This document shows, piece after piece, positions 21,707-31,087 of a stretch of 40,283 bases of DNA. Origin of the DNA: Zychaea mexicana (taxonomy: Eukaryota; Mucoromycota; Mucoromycetes; Mucorales; Lichtheimiaceae); NCBI RefSeq assembly GCF_025766255.1, contig NW_026516884.1:1-40283 (forward strand), in the 5' to 3' direction. Positions within the stretch are counted from its first letter, which is position 1. Each line of letters opens with the position of its first letter. Both the position numbers and the translations under genes were made by a program. The notes beneath the pieces were generated by a model that saw nothing but the letters and a program-made list of their open reading frames with translations, was not told the DNA's origin and did not search any database.

Positions 21707-23168
21707 TTAAACACGTTCAAGAATAACGGCAACACCTTGACCACCGCCGATACAAGCCGAGCCAACTGCATACTTGGACTTGGTTCGTTGAAGAGCATGC
21801 GACAAATGCGTCAGGATACGAGCACCAGAAGCGCCCAGAGGATGACCGACCGCAATAGCACCACCGTTGACATTTGTTTTCTCACGATCCAGGCCCAATT
21901 CCTTTTCCACAGCCAAGTACTGAGCAGCAAAGGCCTCATTGACTTCCACCAAATCCATCTGATCCAAAGTCAAGTTGGCGCGCTTGAGAGCGCCTTGAAT
22001 TGCCGGGACAGGACCCAGACCCATCAAGGTGGGTTCCACAGCGGACGCTTGCCAGCTCACGACACGTGCCAAAGGGGTCAAGCCGTGTTTCTTGACGGCA
22101 TCTTCGCTGGCAACGATTAATGCAGCGGCACCGTCGTTGATACCTGATGCATTGCCTGCCGATGTGACGCCGCCATCCTTTTTGAACACAGGCTTCAATT
22201 TGGCCAATGCTTCGTAAGTGATACCAGACCGTGGGTATTCGTCTTGAGCGACCGTTTCGATGGCCTTGCGACCCTTGACATCGACAGGCGTGATTTCCGT
22301 CTCAAAGATGCCGTTCTTAGTAGCTAGGGAGACCCTCTATTTAGTATCTACAGATACTCATTCTTTCCTTTCGTTCCTTTCCATCATGCTCGTTCTGTCC
22401 CAAAGTATTACCTTGTTCAAACCGGTTCTGACTCAAGGTAGCGTAACGATCACACTCCTCCTTGGAAATCTTGTACATTTCTGCCAGATTCTCAGCAGTG
22501 ATACCCATGGGCGTAGGGTTGGGATACTGATCGGTCAACGTAGCCCACATGGAATCCTGAAGCTTCAGATCCACACCCAGCTTGAGACCCCAACGCGATT
22601 TGCCGCTCAAAGTATAAGGCGACAGAGACATGCTTTCGGCACCACCGGCCAAGACGATCTCGCTATCGCCGAGCAGGATTTCGTGGGTTGCATTAACGAC
22701 ACTTTGAAGACCCGAGCCACACAATCGGTTGACAGTCAGAGCAGGTACGTGAACAGGTAAGCCTGCACGATGGCCAATGTGACGGGCAACGTAGGCACCT
22801 GCAGGATCGGTCTGCATCACGTTACCGATAATCACAGCATCGATAGGAAGATCGGGTTTGTTCGTGTCAGCAATAGCAGCCTTGGATGCCAATCCACCCA
22901 GTTCAGAGGCTGTTTGTGTTCAATCACAAAGCATTTTTTTTAGTTTGGGCTCGCCCTGAACGCTTAGCCATAAGAGAAAAGGCTTTCTATAACTCACCAG
23001 TCAAGTCCTTGAGCTTGCCACCAAAACTACCGAAAGGGGTTCTACATCAAAAAGCACGTAGTGTGAGTTGTGGAATGGCAATGTTGCAATGGTGGAAAAA
23101 CAAAAGGGAGCCCGAGATTCCCAGCTTTACCTTTTGGCAGAAACGATAAAAACCTGTCGAAGTGCCAT
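21707..23168 (-). CDS. 3-ketoacyl-CoA thiolase, mitochondrial ACAA2 type
   Basis: Catalyses thiolytic cleavage of 3-ketoacyl-CoA, the last step of beta-oxidation, or acetoacetyl-CoA turnover. Exons 23168-23131, 23041-22998, 22909-22412, 22323-21707 join to 398 residues (human ACAA2: 397). N-terminus MALRQVFIVSAKRTPFGSFG parallels ACAA2, which keeps its uncleaved mitochondrial signal. The active-site Cys is Cys91 in NRLCGSGLQS. The C-terminal motifs NVNGGAIAVGHPLGASGAR (His) and SACIGGGQG (second Cys) are intact. VFKKDGGVTSAGNASGINDG and LVEVNEAFAAQYLAVEKELG also fit. It ends AVILERV with no PTS1 tripeptide, so mitochondria are more likely than peroxisomes (inference). An acetyl-CoA acetyltransferase with short-chain preference cannot be excluded. 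Confidence 0.92.
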
Positions 23169-23809
23169 TTTCCCTTGTGTGTATCAAGTGGGTAGGAGAA
23201 GGAGCAGGAGAAGAAAAGGAGTGAGCACATTCACAAAAAGTAAAACCCGTGGAAAGTTTATGTGTAATAGCACAGCATGTGAAAATTGGTTACATGCGAT
23301 TGTGTGTGTGTAAGTGTGTGTGTAAGTGTGTGTGTAAGTGTGTGAAAAGAGCTCAAAGGCTAACCCCCTTTAGCAGCAGAGAGGGAGGTTCTCCGCATTT
23401 GTCGACGATAAAGCATGGGCGCATTTGAGGCACACACACACACACACACACCAGCCTCATTCATTCTCCTTTGTTTAACCTTGCTGCTATTAGCCCCATT
23501 TGAGCTTTCTCCCCACATACACCCTGTTACCAATAAGGGGCTCTTTTTTTTCTAATTACGGGACTTGGCCCGAGACGCCTTGGCCAAGTTCTTTATTATG
23601 ATGAATGGGATGATTGGATACACGCATGAATGAGTGGAATGGATGCTGTGATGTCGACATGGACAGTGCTATGTATATGGGGGCTAGAATGACGATGAAG
23701 GGAAGGGAAGGGATTTGGGATGGGATGGGTGATATGTAGTTAGCAATAGTATATATAACACACATATGAAATAATAACAATAATAATAAAGGAAAGAGTT
23801 GGGAGTGGT
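23169..23809. other. Intergenic with GT and CA repeats
   Basis: Thiolase promoter region and 3' flank of the next reverse gene. Microsatellites: (GT)n interrupted by TAA at 23301-23343 and (CA)n at 23431-23451, in opposite orientation about 90 bp apart, so a single strand could fold back. No gene. Confidence 0.5.
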
Positions 23810-24985
23810 TTACACCGCCTGCGGTACAAACGTTGTGTCATGGAGCCCGGGTCGTTGTTTCCGACGCCCATGACTCGAGGTTGCAGCACGCATGGACCGT
23901 CGTGACACGACTGTCGAAATGGGTACATTATCGTCGTCACTGCTGCTCATGTCCAATTGTTCTTTGACCTTTTGTTTGTATTTATCCGCAGCAGACAACA
24001 TTGTTGTTCCCGATGACGATCCCACCACGACGCCTCTTGCCTTGGCACTCAGCGCAGTTGCAATAGGAACCAGATCCTTGTCATCCTCTTCTGCTGCACC
24101 CTCGTCGAGCAAATTATTGTTATTGCTCTTTGTTGTTGCCATCGTCACTGCTAACGGTACATCGTCGTCGTCGTCGTCGTCGTCGTCATGACTGTTGTTG
24201 GGAGACCGCCGTGATAGTTGTTGCTGCCGTTGTCGCGAATGGGAGGGTGACGGCATCCTTGGTGACAAGGGCATTCTTGGCGACGGTGGTGCTGCTCCCA
24301 TCATCATTCCCCTTGGAGAACTGTTGGCTGCAGTTCGTTGTTGGTGTTGATACGGATTTGATCCAGCCCGACTCAAGCTATTGCTCGGGAACGGCATTGG
24401 CGGATAATTTGTATTATTGTGAATAGCCTCGTACTGGTGTCGACTCGCTTGACGTAAATCATGGGCAGACGAATGTTTTTTCAGTGCTGGTGAGCCTGGT
24501 GGTGTAAACTGACGCGGCATGGGCGGACGTGGTGATGATGTCGGAGGTGTTGACCGAGGCGCTGAAGTAGATGGCGATGGTGTTGGTGATGTGCCACACA
24601 ATTTACTCAATGTCTGCTCACGAACTTTGACACTGTGTGCTCTTTGGGCTGCTGCGCGTTGTTGTTGTTGTTGGGAGTTGGTAGCAGCTGCTGTTGATTT
24701 TGACCGTGGACGCCTTGCAGTAGTGGTATTGGACGATGGTTTTTTGGATAAGATTTCAACGGGTTTTGTAGAATGCACAGGTTCGTATGGATCATAGCCC
24801 ATACTGACAGGCAATTGTGGAGGTGGTGGTGGTGGTGAAGGAGTGGATGGGCCCACAGCAGGGACAGCAGTATTTGTACCTACTCCTGATGATGATGACG
24901 ATGATTTGGTGTGCTTGTTGCTGCTTCGAAACAGGCCAAACAGCGGCTTTGGCTTCTTTTTCTTGGATTCGTGTTGGGAGTTCAT
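23810..24985 (-). CDS. Disordered Ser/Pro-rich protein, function unknown
   Basis: Single reverse exon, ATG at 24985, stop at 23810-23812, 391 residues. It starts with a basic, aromatic stretch (KKKKPKPLFGLFRSSNKHTK), followed by poly-Ser, poly-Pro (PPPPPP), a Gln tract and many SPR/TPP sites that suit proline-directed kinases or SH3 domains. The only patterned part is the C-terminal third, where acidic runs are each followed by a VP(L/I) motif: nine Asp then VPLAVTMATT; EEDDKDLVPIATALSAKA; SSDDDNVPISTVVSRR. The codons of the Asp tract form a (GAC)n-type repeat at about 24162-24188. No known domain recognised; a scaffold or cell-polarity adaptor would fit but is a guess. Single-exon structure contrasts with most neighbours. 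Confidence 0.65.
   Translation of the reverse strand: MNSQHESKKKKPKPLFGLFRSSNKHTKSSSSSSGVGTNTAVPAVGPSTPSPPPPPPQLPVSMGYDPYEPVHSTKPVEILSKKPSSNTTTARRPRSKSTAAATNSQQQQQRAAAQRAHSVKVREQTLSKLCGTSPTPSPSTSAPRSTPPTSSPRPPMPRQFTPPGSPALKKHSSAHDLRQASRHQYEAIHNNTNYPPMPFPSNSLSRAGSNPYQHQQRTAANSSPRGMMMGAAPPSPRMPLSPRMPSPSHSRQRQQQLSRRSPNNSHDDDDDDDDDVPLAVTMATTKSNNNNLLDEGAAEEDDKDLVPIATALSAKARGVVVGSSSGTTMLSAADKYKQKVKEQLDMSSSDDDNVPISTVVSRRSMRAATSSHGRRKQRPGLHDTTFVPQAV
24162..24188 (-). repeat. (CGT)n triplet repeat coding for poly-Asp
   Basis: Eight to nine perfect CGT units on the plus strand, read as GAC (Asp) on the coding strand of the disordered protein gene. Likely length-variable between strains (inference). 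Confidence 0.85.
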
Positions 24986-25650
24986 CGTGGTAGAGCGAGT
25001 GGGGCACCAAAAAAAAAAAGTGCAATGAAATGGAAAGAAAGGCTGGAACGATTTTTTTTTTTTGGTTCACCCCAATAATGCGTAGCTTTTTAAAGTGAGA
25101 GAGAGGGTCCGGGGGACGGGAGGGGGGGAAAAGGGGTGGAGTTTAGGAAGGTGGTCCGGGAACAGCAAATGTTGCACCAAGCGTCCAATTAGCTTATGAA
25201 TGATACACTTAGTACACCCCACCTCCCCACCCCTCAATAAGCATGCCCACGTTGGGTCGGTCACACAAAATCAACAAAATGGTATCAATAAAAAGCGCCA
25301 AAAGTGATCAAATATGCGAAAAGCCGGCGAGAGAAAAGAGAGAAAAACGGGCTTCTTTTTCCGGGGAAACATTCTATAGTTCCATGGAAGATAAGATGGA
25401 TGGATGGCCTTGATATATAGGAGGAACAAGAGTGCAAAACTACAATGAAAATAAAAGGAGAGGCGCCTTTTAAGATCACTACATACTGTTCATAGGTGAG
25501 TGCGATCTATACATACAGATACGTATGTTACAAGCGAGAAACCGGCATTTACAGTAGATTGCGATATTTAGCGAGCTGAGTAGTAGTACGTGCGTGGGTG
25601 CGTAGAGCAGATGCAATAGATCGAAAGATGCATCACAACTCTAAATTTGT
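24986..25650. other. Promoter region of the disordered-protein gene and spacer
   Basis: Contains long A/T homopolymers (25009-25019, 25053-25064), a G-rich run (25109-25136) and nothing that reads as a gene on either strand. Confidence 0.4.
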
Positions 25651-26645
25651 TCTGGAAAGATATAGGAGCAGGATTACGCTTACGTTTTATCTGATTCCTT
25701 AGTACGTGTGCTATATACTGTACTTGGACTTATGCGGCTATGTATCATAGGCACTACCAGATCTATGTTGTTGGTGCGTCGCACTGATCGGCTATTTTTT
25801 TCCCTAGATCCAATTTCACCAACTATCCCCCAAATCAAAGTCCACGCGAGACAACTCCATTGCTGCTAACTACTACATATCTGTCACCTCTTCCTCAGCG
25901 CCTTCCCCAACTTCCTCCCGGCGCACACTACGCAATATTTCTGTTTGATGAGAAGGTACCCCACATGTTTGCATACCATATATATTTGCAGCGCATGTTG
26001 TTCATTTTGGAAATAGATGTTGTTTATTGTGAACCACAGCACTCCCGCCTTTGAGGAAAAGGAAGAGAAAAAGCCTTTTCTTCAACTCTTCATTATATAA
26101 AAATGCCCTTGCCCCCTACGTGAAAGAGATTCGTGTTGTACTGTCTTTATAATAGACATTTACGCTAGCGGAGAATACCACAGTATCAGCGTTGTCACGG
26201 TAAAAGAATAAAGTTGGCAACCTCGCGGGGTGAGGTCCTAATATGGTAAGCACAGAAACCGCATATAAGCACCTTGTAACTGGATATGCTGATGGAAACT
26301 GTGTGTCCTTACCGAAACTCGAACTTGCTTGGGTGTCGCGCCATGGCAGTGGTGATGAGATAGCCGCTTGAGATCTGCAAAGTATATACAGTCTAATCTT
26401 TGTGTTGGTCAAGACACTGGTGAGAAGGAGGATGCTGGTGCCAGCCTCAATGCTCTGTCTCTAGCTTCTTCTTTTTTTAGACGATGATCCTTGTCGTCGT
26501 GAGCGTGATGATGTCAATCAACTATATCGTTTTTTTCATGCTAACGCCATTGAAAAAAAAAATCAAGTGCTATGCTACATTAAAAAAGCAGTATATACAT
26601 ACTACAAGCACAAGTGTAAATCCAGATAGAGAAGGGGTGGTTGGA
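25651..26645 (+). other. Coding-like pieces on the forward strand, not assembled
   Basis: Several open stretches bounded by splice-like signals suggest a spliced gene, but I could not join them in one frame. Best pieces: about 25628-25701 (ATG, KFVLERYRSRITLTFYLIP); 25808-25950 after a strong TTTTTTTCCCTAG acceptor (KSKSTRDNSIAANYYISV, Ser/Arg-rich); and 26479-26635 after CTTTTTTTAG (RRERDDVNQLYRFF, then KKNQVLCYIKKAVYTYYKHK, stop TAG). The last piece has stops in the reverse frames, so the forward strand is favoured there. At 26195-26385 the reverse strand also offers two exon-like pieces (YLITTAMARHPSKFEF, then SPREVANFILLP and stop) around a good intron. Strand and product are undecided. 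Confidence 0.25.
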
Positions 26646-26914
26646 CAAAAAGTAGTGAATAAAGGGGAATGGAGGGTAACGAAGAAAGAAAAAAGGACCC
26701 GTCCTTGCTCTTCTTCTATAACAGTTTCCTTTCTGCTTATTCTCCAACACCATTCCCCGTAGTATGAGATTGAGAAATTAGGTAGGCCAAAGGAAAAACA
26801 TTATGTAACGAAAGGCGTTGAGTATAATGTAAAATATATACATTTGAAGAAAAAGAAAGAAAGAGAGATTGTGTGTGTGCGAGTGGACGGGGTATTGCTG
26901 AAGAAAAGCACGTC
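26646..26914. other. 3' flank of the RING-CH gene
   Basis: A/G-rich on the plus strand. No convincing gene; presumably the 3' UTR and terminator of the reverse gene that stops at 26915-26917. Confidence 0.35.
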
Positions 26915-28294
26915 TTATGAACGAGGTGCTGTAGAAGGCATACGGTAAAAGTGGACAAGCAGATATGCAATGGAGGCACATAATGTAAAGCAAGCAAGAT
27001 AGCCCGGTCGCCACAGGAAGTACTCGAGCAGCGCCAAGCATTGTCCCCAGTAGCTGGTTTGCCAACACCCCCAATCCACAATCTATTTACGATCTTTTTG
27101 TTTAGTATTTATAACGCATACAGATAGCAAGCAAACAAATTATATTACCGGGAGCCATATGTAATCCGGACGACCTAACGGTGCTTCAGGGTTATCATCG
27201 ATTTCTGAGCCAGGTACCTTGCGGAGCTCAGTGCAATGAATAGATTGCCTGCCCAAGGAAAGTATTAGTATCAAGCCTGTTGCATACGCTATGCATCGCG
27301 CTGTCGTGAAATGATGGCGTAAACCTATTTAGTGATGGGTTCAACCATCCGTCCATTAATGCACACGCACAGACTGTAGATTGCATCCAAATATTTACTC
27401 AGGGAATATCGTAATTCTAGAATGTATGAAAGAAGGGCGGTTGTTGTCTGATTTGTTTTATTTACCTGACGACAGATGAGGATGCTTTTTTGTAGAGGAT
27501 GATGACGAAAGTAATGCAGGAAGGGCGAAGCGTGCAGGGGGTGGAGTGGTGTAATTACTACTAATATGTTTTCGAGCGGTCGAGGAGGAAGAAGAAGCCT
27601 GACGACGACGATGATGATGATGATGCTGCTGCTGTGAAGTATACGTTGTTGGTGGTAAGGTATAGTCATGTAAACAAGTGCTGCATTGACGTGTGGTACC
27701 CACAGATTGTAGCCAGCTCTCTAGACACTTGTCATGTACGTCGCCACTGTGTTGTTGATGGTGACAATGATGAAGTAAGGGAGAAAGGAGGAATGATGGT
27801 GAGCCTTTGTCATTATAATTCTTATCATTACTAGTACTTTGTTCTCCATCTTCTTCTTCTACTCCTCCCCGTTGTTGTTGTTGTTGTTGTGCCAACGACG
27901 ACGGTGATGATGGTGGTAGTTGAAGTGGTGCTGGCGGTGGCGGTGATGGTAATGACGATTGTGAAGAATGATGATAGTATGGGTATTGGTAAGGTACGTA
28001 CATGCTCCCGCGGCACTGACAAGGCCGGATGAATTGTCCATTTTCCTGGTCCTCGCTGATACCAAAACAAATTCTACATACAGGATCCACGGTTTCGTCA
28101 AACATAAATGCGCCTTGTCGTACGAGTGGTGGTGGATCCTGTGGTTGCAGTTCGTCAGGGCGGAGGTGTCGGCGGAGGTTTGCATGATTTACGCTGCTTC
28201 CGTTGACACTGAATACAGTCGGCTGCCGTTGCGACCCAGCAGACGGGAATGCTATTGCTGAAGAGGTGGTACCGTATCGTCCACGATTCGTCAT
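26915..28294 (-). CDS. Membrane RING-CH (MARCH-like) E3 ubiquitin ligase
   Basis: Start ATG at 28294. The C4HC3 RING-CH is split: VCRICFGISEDQENGQFIRP with CQCRGS in exon 1 (to 28002), then VHDKCLESWLQ and RQCSTC in exon 2 (from 27746). A 255-nt intron (27747-28001, GTACGT...CACAG) between them happens to stay open and would otherwise insert ~85 His/Ser/Pro/Gln residues into the ring; splicing gives CRGSIGDVHDKCLESW, the normal spacing. Downstream exons: about 27412-27360 (LRYSLSKYLDAIYS), about 27317-27149 (CIAYATGLILILSLG, a membrane segment, then GRPDYIWLP, donor GTAATA), and about 27088-26915 (WGQCLALLEYFLW and ACFTLCASIAYLLVHFY, membrane segments; TAA 26915-26917). MARCH proteins ubiquitinate membrane cargo. 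The exon borders between 27460 and 27660 and near 27317-27365 are uncertain; the His/Ser-rich part at 27475-27650 may be exon or intron. Confidence 0.7.
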
Positions 28295-28743
28295 TTGCAA
28301 TTGTCTTTGAACTTTTGTTGTTGTTGTTGTTGTTTGTTGTCCAAAGGGGCGGAGAGGAAAGAGTTATCTCTTCAAATCGGGGAGATATGTAATGAGCAAA
28401 AAGGAAATAGAAACCAGGAGAGGGATGGAGAGGAGCAAAGAAAAGAAAAGACGAACCGTTTTTCAATGTGTGTGGAATTGGCAAGAGAAAAGGATGAAGA
28501 TTGCGCAATTAATTGTAATGAAATTAAAAACCAAAAGAAAAAAAGTGAGTGTGAAATGCCAGGCAAGAGGTATTGTGGTTTTGGGTGTGAGAGAAAGACG
28601 GAAAGACGGGTGGAAATTATTAGCTGCCGTGGTCAATCTATTTCTCGCAACAACAGAGAGTGTGTGTGTGTGTGCGTGAAGGAGAGAGGGGGAGGAGGGG
28701 TCTGCTGACTCGTAATTTCGCTGCTGCATATTAAATCCATTCA
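28295..28743. other. RING-CH promoter and methyltransferase 3' flank
   Basis: Contains a (TTG)n run at 28315-28334, a purine-rich plus strand (28340-28560) and a (GT)n run at 28659-28674. Frames here are low complexity and not credible genes. Confidence 0.4.
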
Positions 28744-30659
28744 TCATTCCATTTCAAGGACAAGACAGCGGCTCCATCCTTGTGAATCCTTGCGCACCTC
28801 TACTGTCTTCCAGCCCGCCATGATCACTTGCACTCGCTCCATCATGCCTTTGCCACACTCCAGCACCAGCTTGGACTGCCGATGCATGAGTGTGGGCACC
28901 ACCTTACTCAGCACCGTGTACCATTCATACCCGTCGTCATTGGCAAACAATGCAGTGGCGGGCTCGTGTTCCAACATCCGATGCTTGAACACTGCCTTTT
29001 CGCTGAGATACGGCGGGTTACACACGACCACATCAAACAATCCCAACCCAGCTTCTGGCAAGAGCGACATGTCCTTTTCCACAAATTCCGCAGCAAGTCC
29101 CAATCGACTTGCATTCTCCCTGGCCACCTGCAGTGCATCTGCACTGATATCCAACCCGACGCCAGCCACGGTGTCGTCGTGCAACATGTGCAATATCGAC
29201 AAGAGCAAATTGCCACATCCAGTGCCAATATCCAACACACGTTTGGGCCGTAAATCAACCGTCGCTCGCACAAGTGTTTCAGAACTCGGTCGTGGAACCA
29301 GACATGCTTCGGTCACCTTAAACTTGAGTTGACAGAATTCTTTTTCGCCCAGTCTGTATGCCAATGGCTTGCCGTTTCCTTCTTGATACATGTCGTCCAC
29401 GAATTCATCGCCACCCGTACCGTCCATTGACACGCCTGCTTTACGCATGGCTTCTAGTTTTTCATCCATCCGTCGGCCCCAAAACTTGTGTTCTCGTGCC
29501 CGCAACAGCTCGAATTTGTCCGGCTCTTGCGCTTGCCATGACAATGGTTGCTTGGTGATGGGATGGACAAGTGCAACGTGAATCACGCTCATGCAAAGGC
29601 CCTTGTCCTTGCTCGATTTCAAAAACCGGGTATAGGTTGAATTGCCCACGATTGGGTGTTGCTGACCGTAAAGAACGCGTCGGATTGGTGTGCTTGCAAG
29701 GGGTGTGCGAATAGCCAAGTCTACAGTCGATAAGTATTCGGCGTGATTCGATCGGGTGATGTTGACGATTGAAATTGATTTGAGAAGGTCCGTGGGTGAT
29801 CGCTCTATTTTCACTCCTTCGTGTTGATCATCACCATCGTCGCCGTCATCGTCGTTATTCTCAGGCTTATTCGTTATTGTTGAGTACGACTTCATGCTTG
29901 AAGCGTCGTCTTTTTCATCCTTTACGGGATCTGTAGGCGGTTGCTCCAAGTGATCGAGTAGATCGGGTGGCACACGACCATGACAAATTGCGCGCATTGT
30001 CAGATCTATTTCGCCATTCTGATATTGCCGACTTAATTCTTCTTTGGCCTTTTCTGTCTTGGCGACTACCAACTAGATCATTGACATTGTGTGTTAAGAA
30101 TCCAAACAGCACAGATATAGGGATAAAAGAAGATAAAAGATTCCGCTTTACCAAACCTGATGCAGCCTTTTGCAGAGAATATGGACACCAGAATTTCTCT
30201 TGTTCTGTAGTGTTTGTCAACGCATAAATCAATGCTTTCTCGAACAATCCACTCTAAAGAAAAAGACATCATACTTGCTTGAATATCCAAAAGCACCCGA
30301 GATCGTTATTTTCAATGAAGAAGAAAAAAAGTACAAACCAATCCAGGTGCTTTCCAAACAATTGCCATATGTTCATCCTGATATCGGATATCAACAGGAA
30401 TGGCTTTCATCTTCTCGCGTTCGACGATCGCTCGATCATAGCGTACTTCAACAACATCGCCTGCTCGTAAAATACGAGTTTCTTCAGCCAACTGGCCATT
30501 GACAGATACTTCTTTACGGTGAAATGCACGACGACAACAGTCCTGTGATTGAACAATATGACGATAATGTTTCAACAGCCATTTTTTGATCCGGGTATCT
30601 GCATCGGCGTCCCGCACCGTTGCTTTCAAGTAGTTTATGCGTTCGATCGAATCTGACAT
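28744..30659 (-). CDS. Fusion: S4 domain, inactive RluA fold, HemK/PrmC methyltransferase
   Basis: Exons 30659-30339, 30253-30152, 30072-28744 join to 583 residues. Residues ~20-75 are an S4 RNA-binding domain (RIKKWLLKHYRHI, RKEVSVNGQL, LRAGDVVEV). Residues ~88-350 resemble an RluA-type pseudouridine synthase: VWKAPGLSGLFEKALIYAL, AASGLLVVAKTEKAKEELS, HPIVGNSTYTRFL, LVHPITKQPLSWQAQ. The catalytic motif, normally R-L-D-x-x-T-S-G, reads SLQKAASG, so the essential Asp is Gln and the Arg is Ser: it should be unable to isomerise uridine. An acidic linker interrupts it. The last ~210 residues are a class I methyltransferase of the HemK/PrmC family: PLAYRLGEKEF, CLVPRPSSETLV, VLDIGTGCGN (SAM loop) and VVCNPPYLS (NPPY, Gln-binding). 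HemK enzymes methylate the GGQ Gln of release factors. Whether this one acts on a release factor or on RNA/ribosomal protein is open. Confidence 0.85.
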
Positions 30660-31087
30660 TTATCTGGCAAACGAAAGAAGAAGGAAGGAAGGAAGAAAAG
30701 AAAACAACAAGGTATATGATAAAGAAACTTTTTTTTCTGACGAGGGGACTTTCAAAAGTTTCCTAATTTATACACACATCTTGTAAATGCTGTGATATAA
30801 ACGCAGCTTACTCCCCCGTTGAAATTGTATCAAGAAACAGCAAAAGACTTTTTCCTTCATAAATAATAGCAGTAACAGTAAAAGATAGGATGGAAGATAT
30901 GAAGCGTATCGAGTAAGATTGCAAATGATATATGAATAGTAAAAAGACAAGAAAGAAGAGAGCTGGAGATGAGGAAAAGCAGATAGCGAGTGTGAACTGG
31001 TGAAGGCGTGCTGTAGATGGGTTGGATTGGGAATCTATGACAATATGGCTTCAGCACGGTAGTGGTGAATAAGATATAACGAAATGG
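30660..31087. other. Spacer: fusion-gene promoter and UPF0014 3' flank
   Basis: About 430 bp, AT-rich, with no credible reading frame. The T-rich/A-rich run near 30728-30736 could belong to the promoter of the reverse fusion gene. Confidence 0.4.

Noticed and set aside
23892..24797. Forward frames opposite the disordered-protein gene
   Set aside because: They are antisense of low-complexity codons and have no start context or family match.
27460..27660. His/Ser-rich C-terminal extension of the RING-CH ligase as a firm domain
   Set aside because: It can be read as exon or as part of an intron; triplet-repeat sequence makes open frames by chance, so I left it undecided.
28790..29558. Forward frames opposite the methyltransferase exon
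   Set aside because: The reverse strand carries the conserved HemK motifs; the forward frames are shadows.
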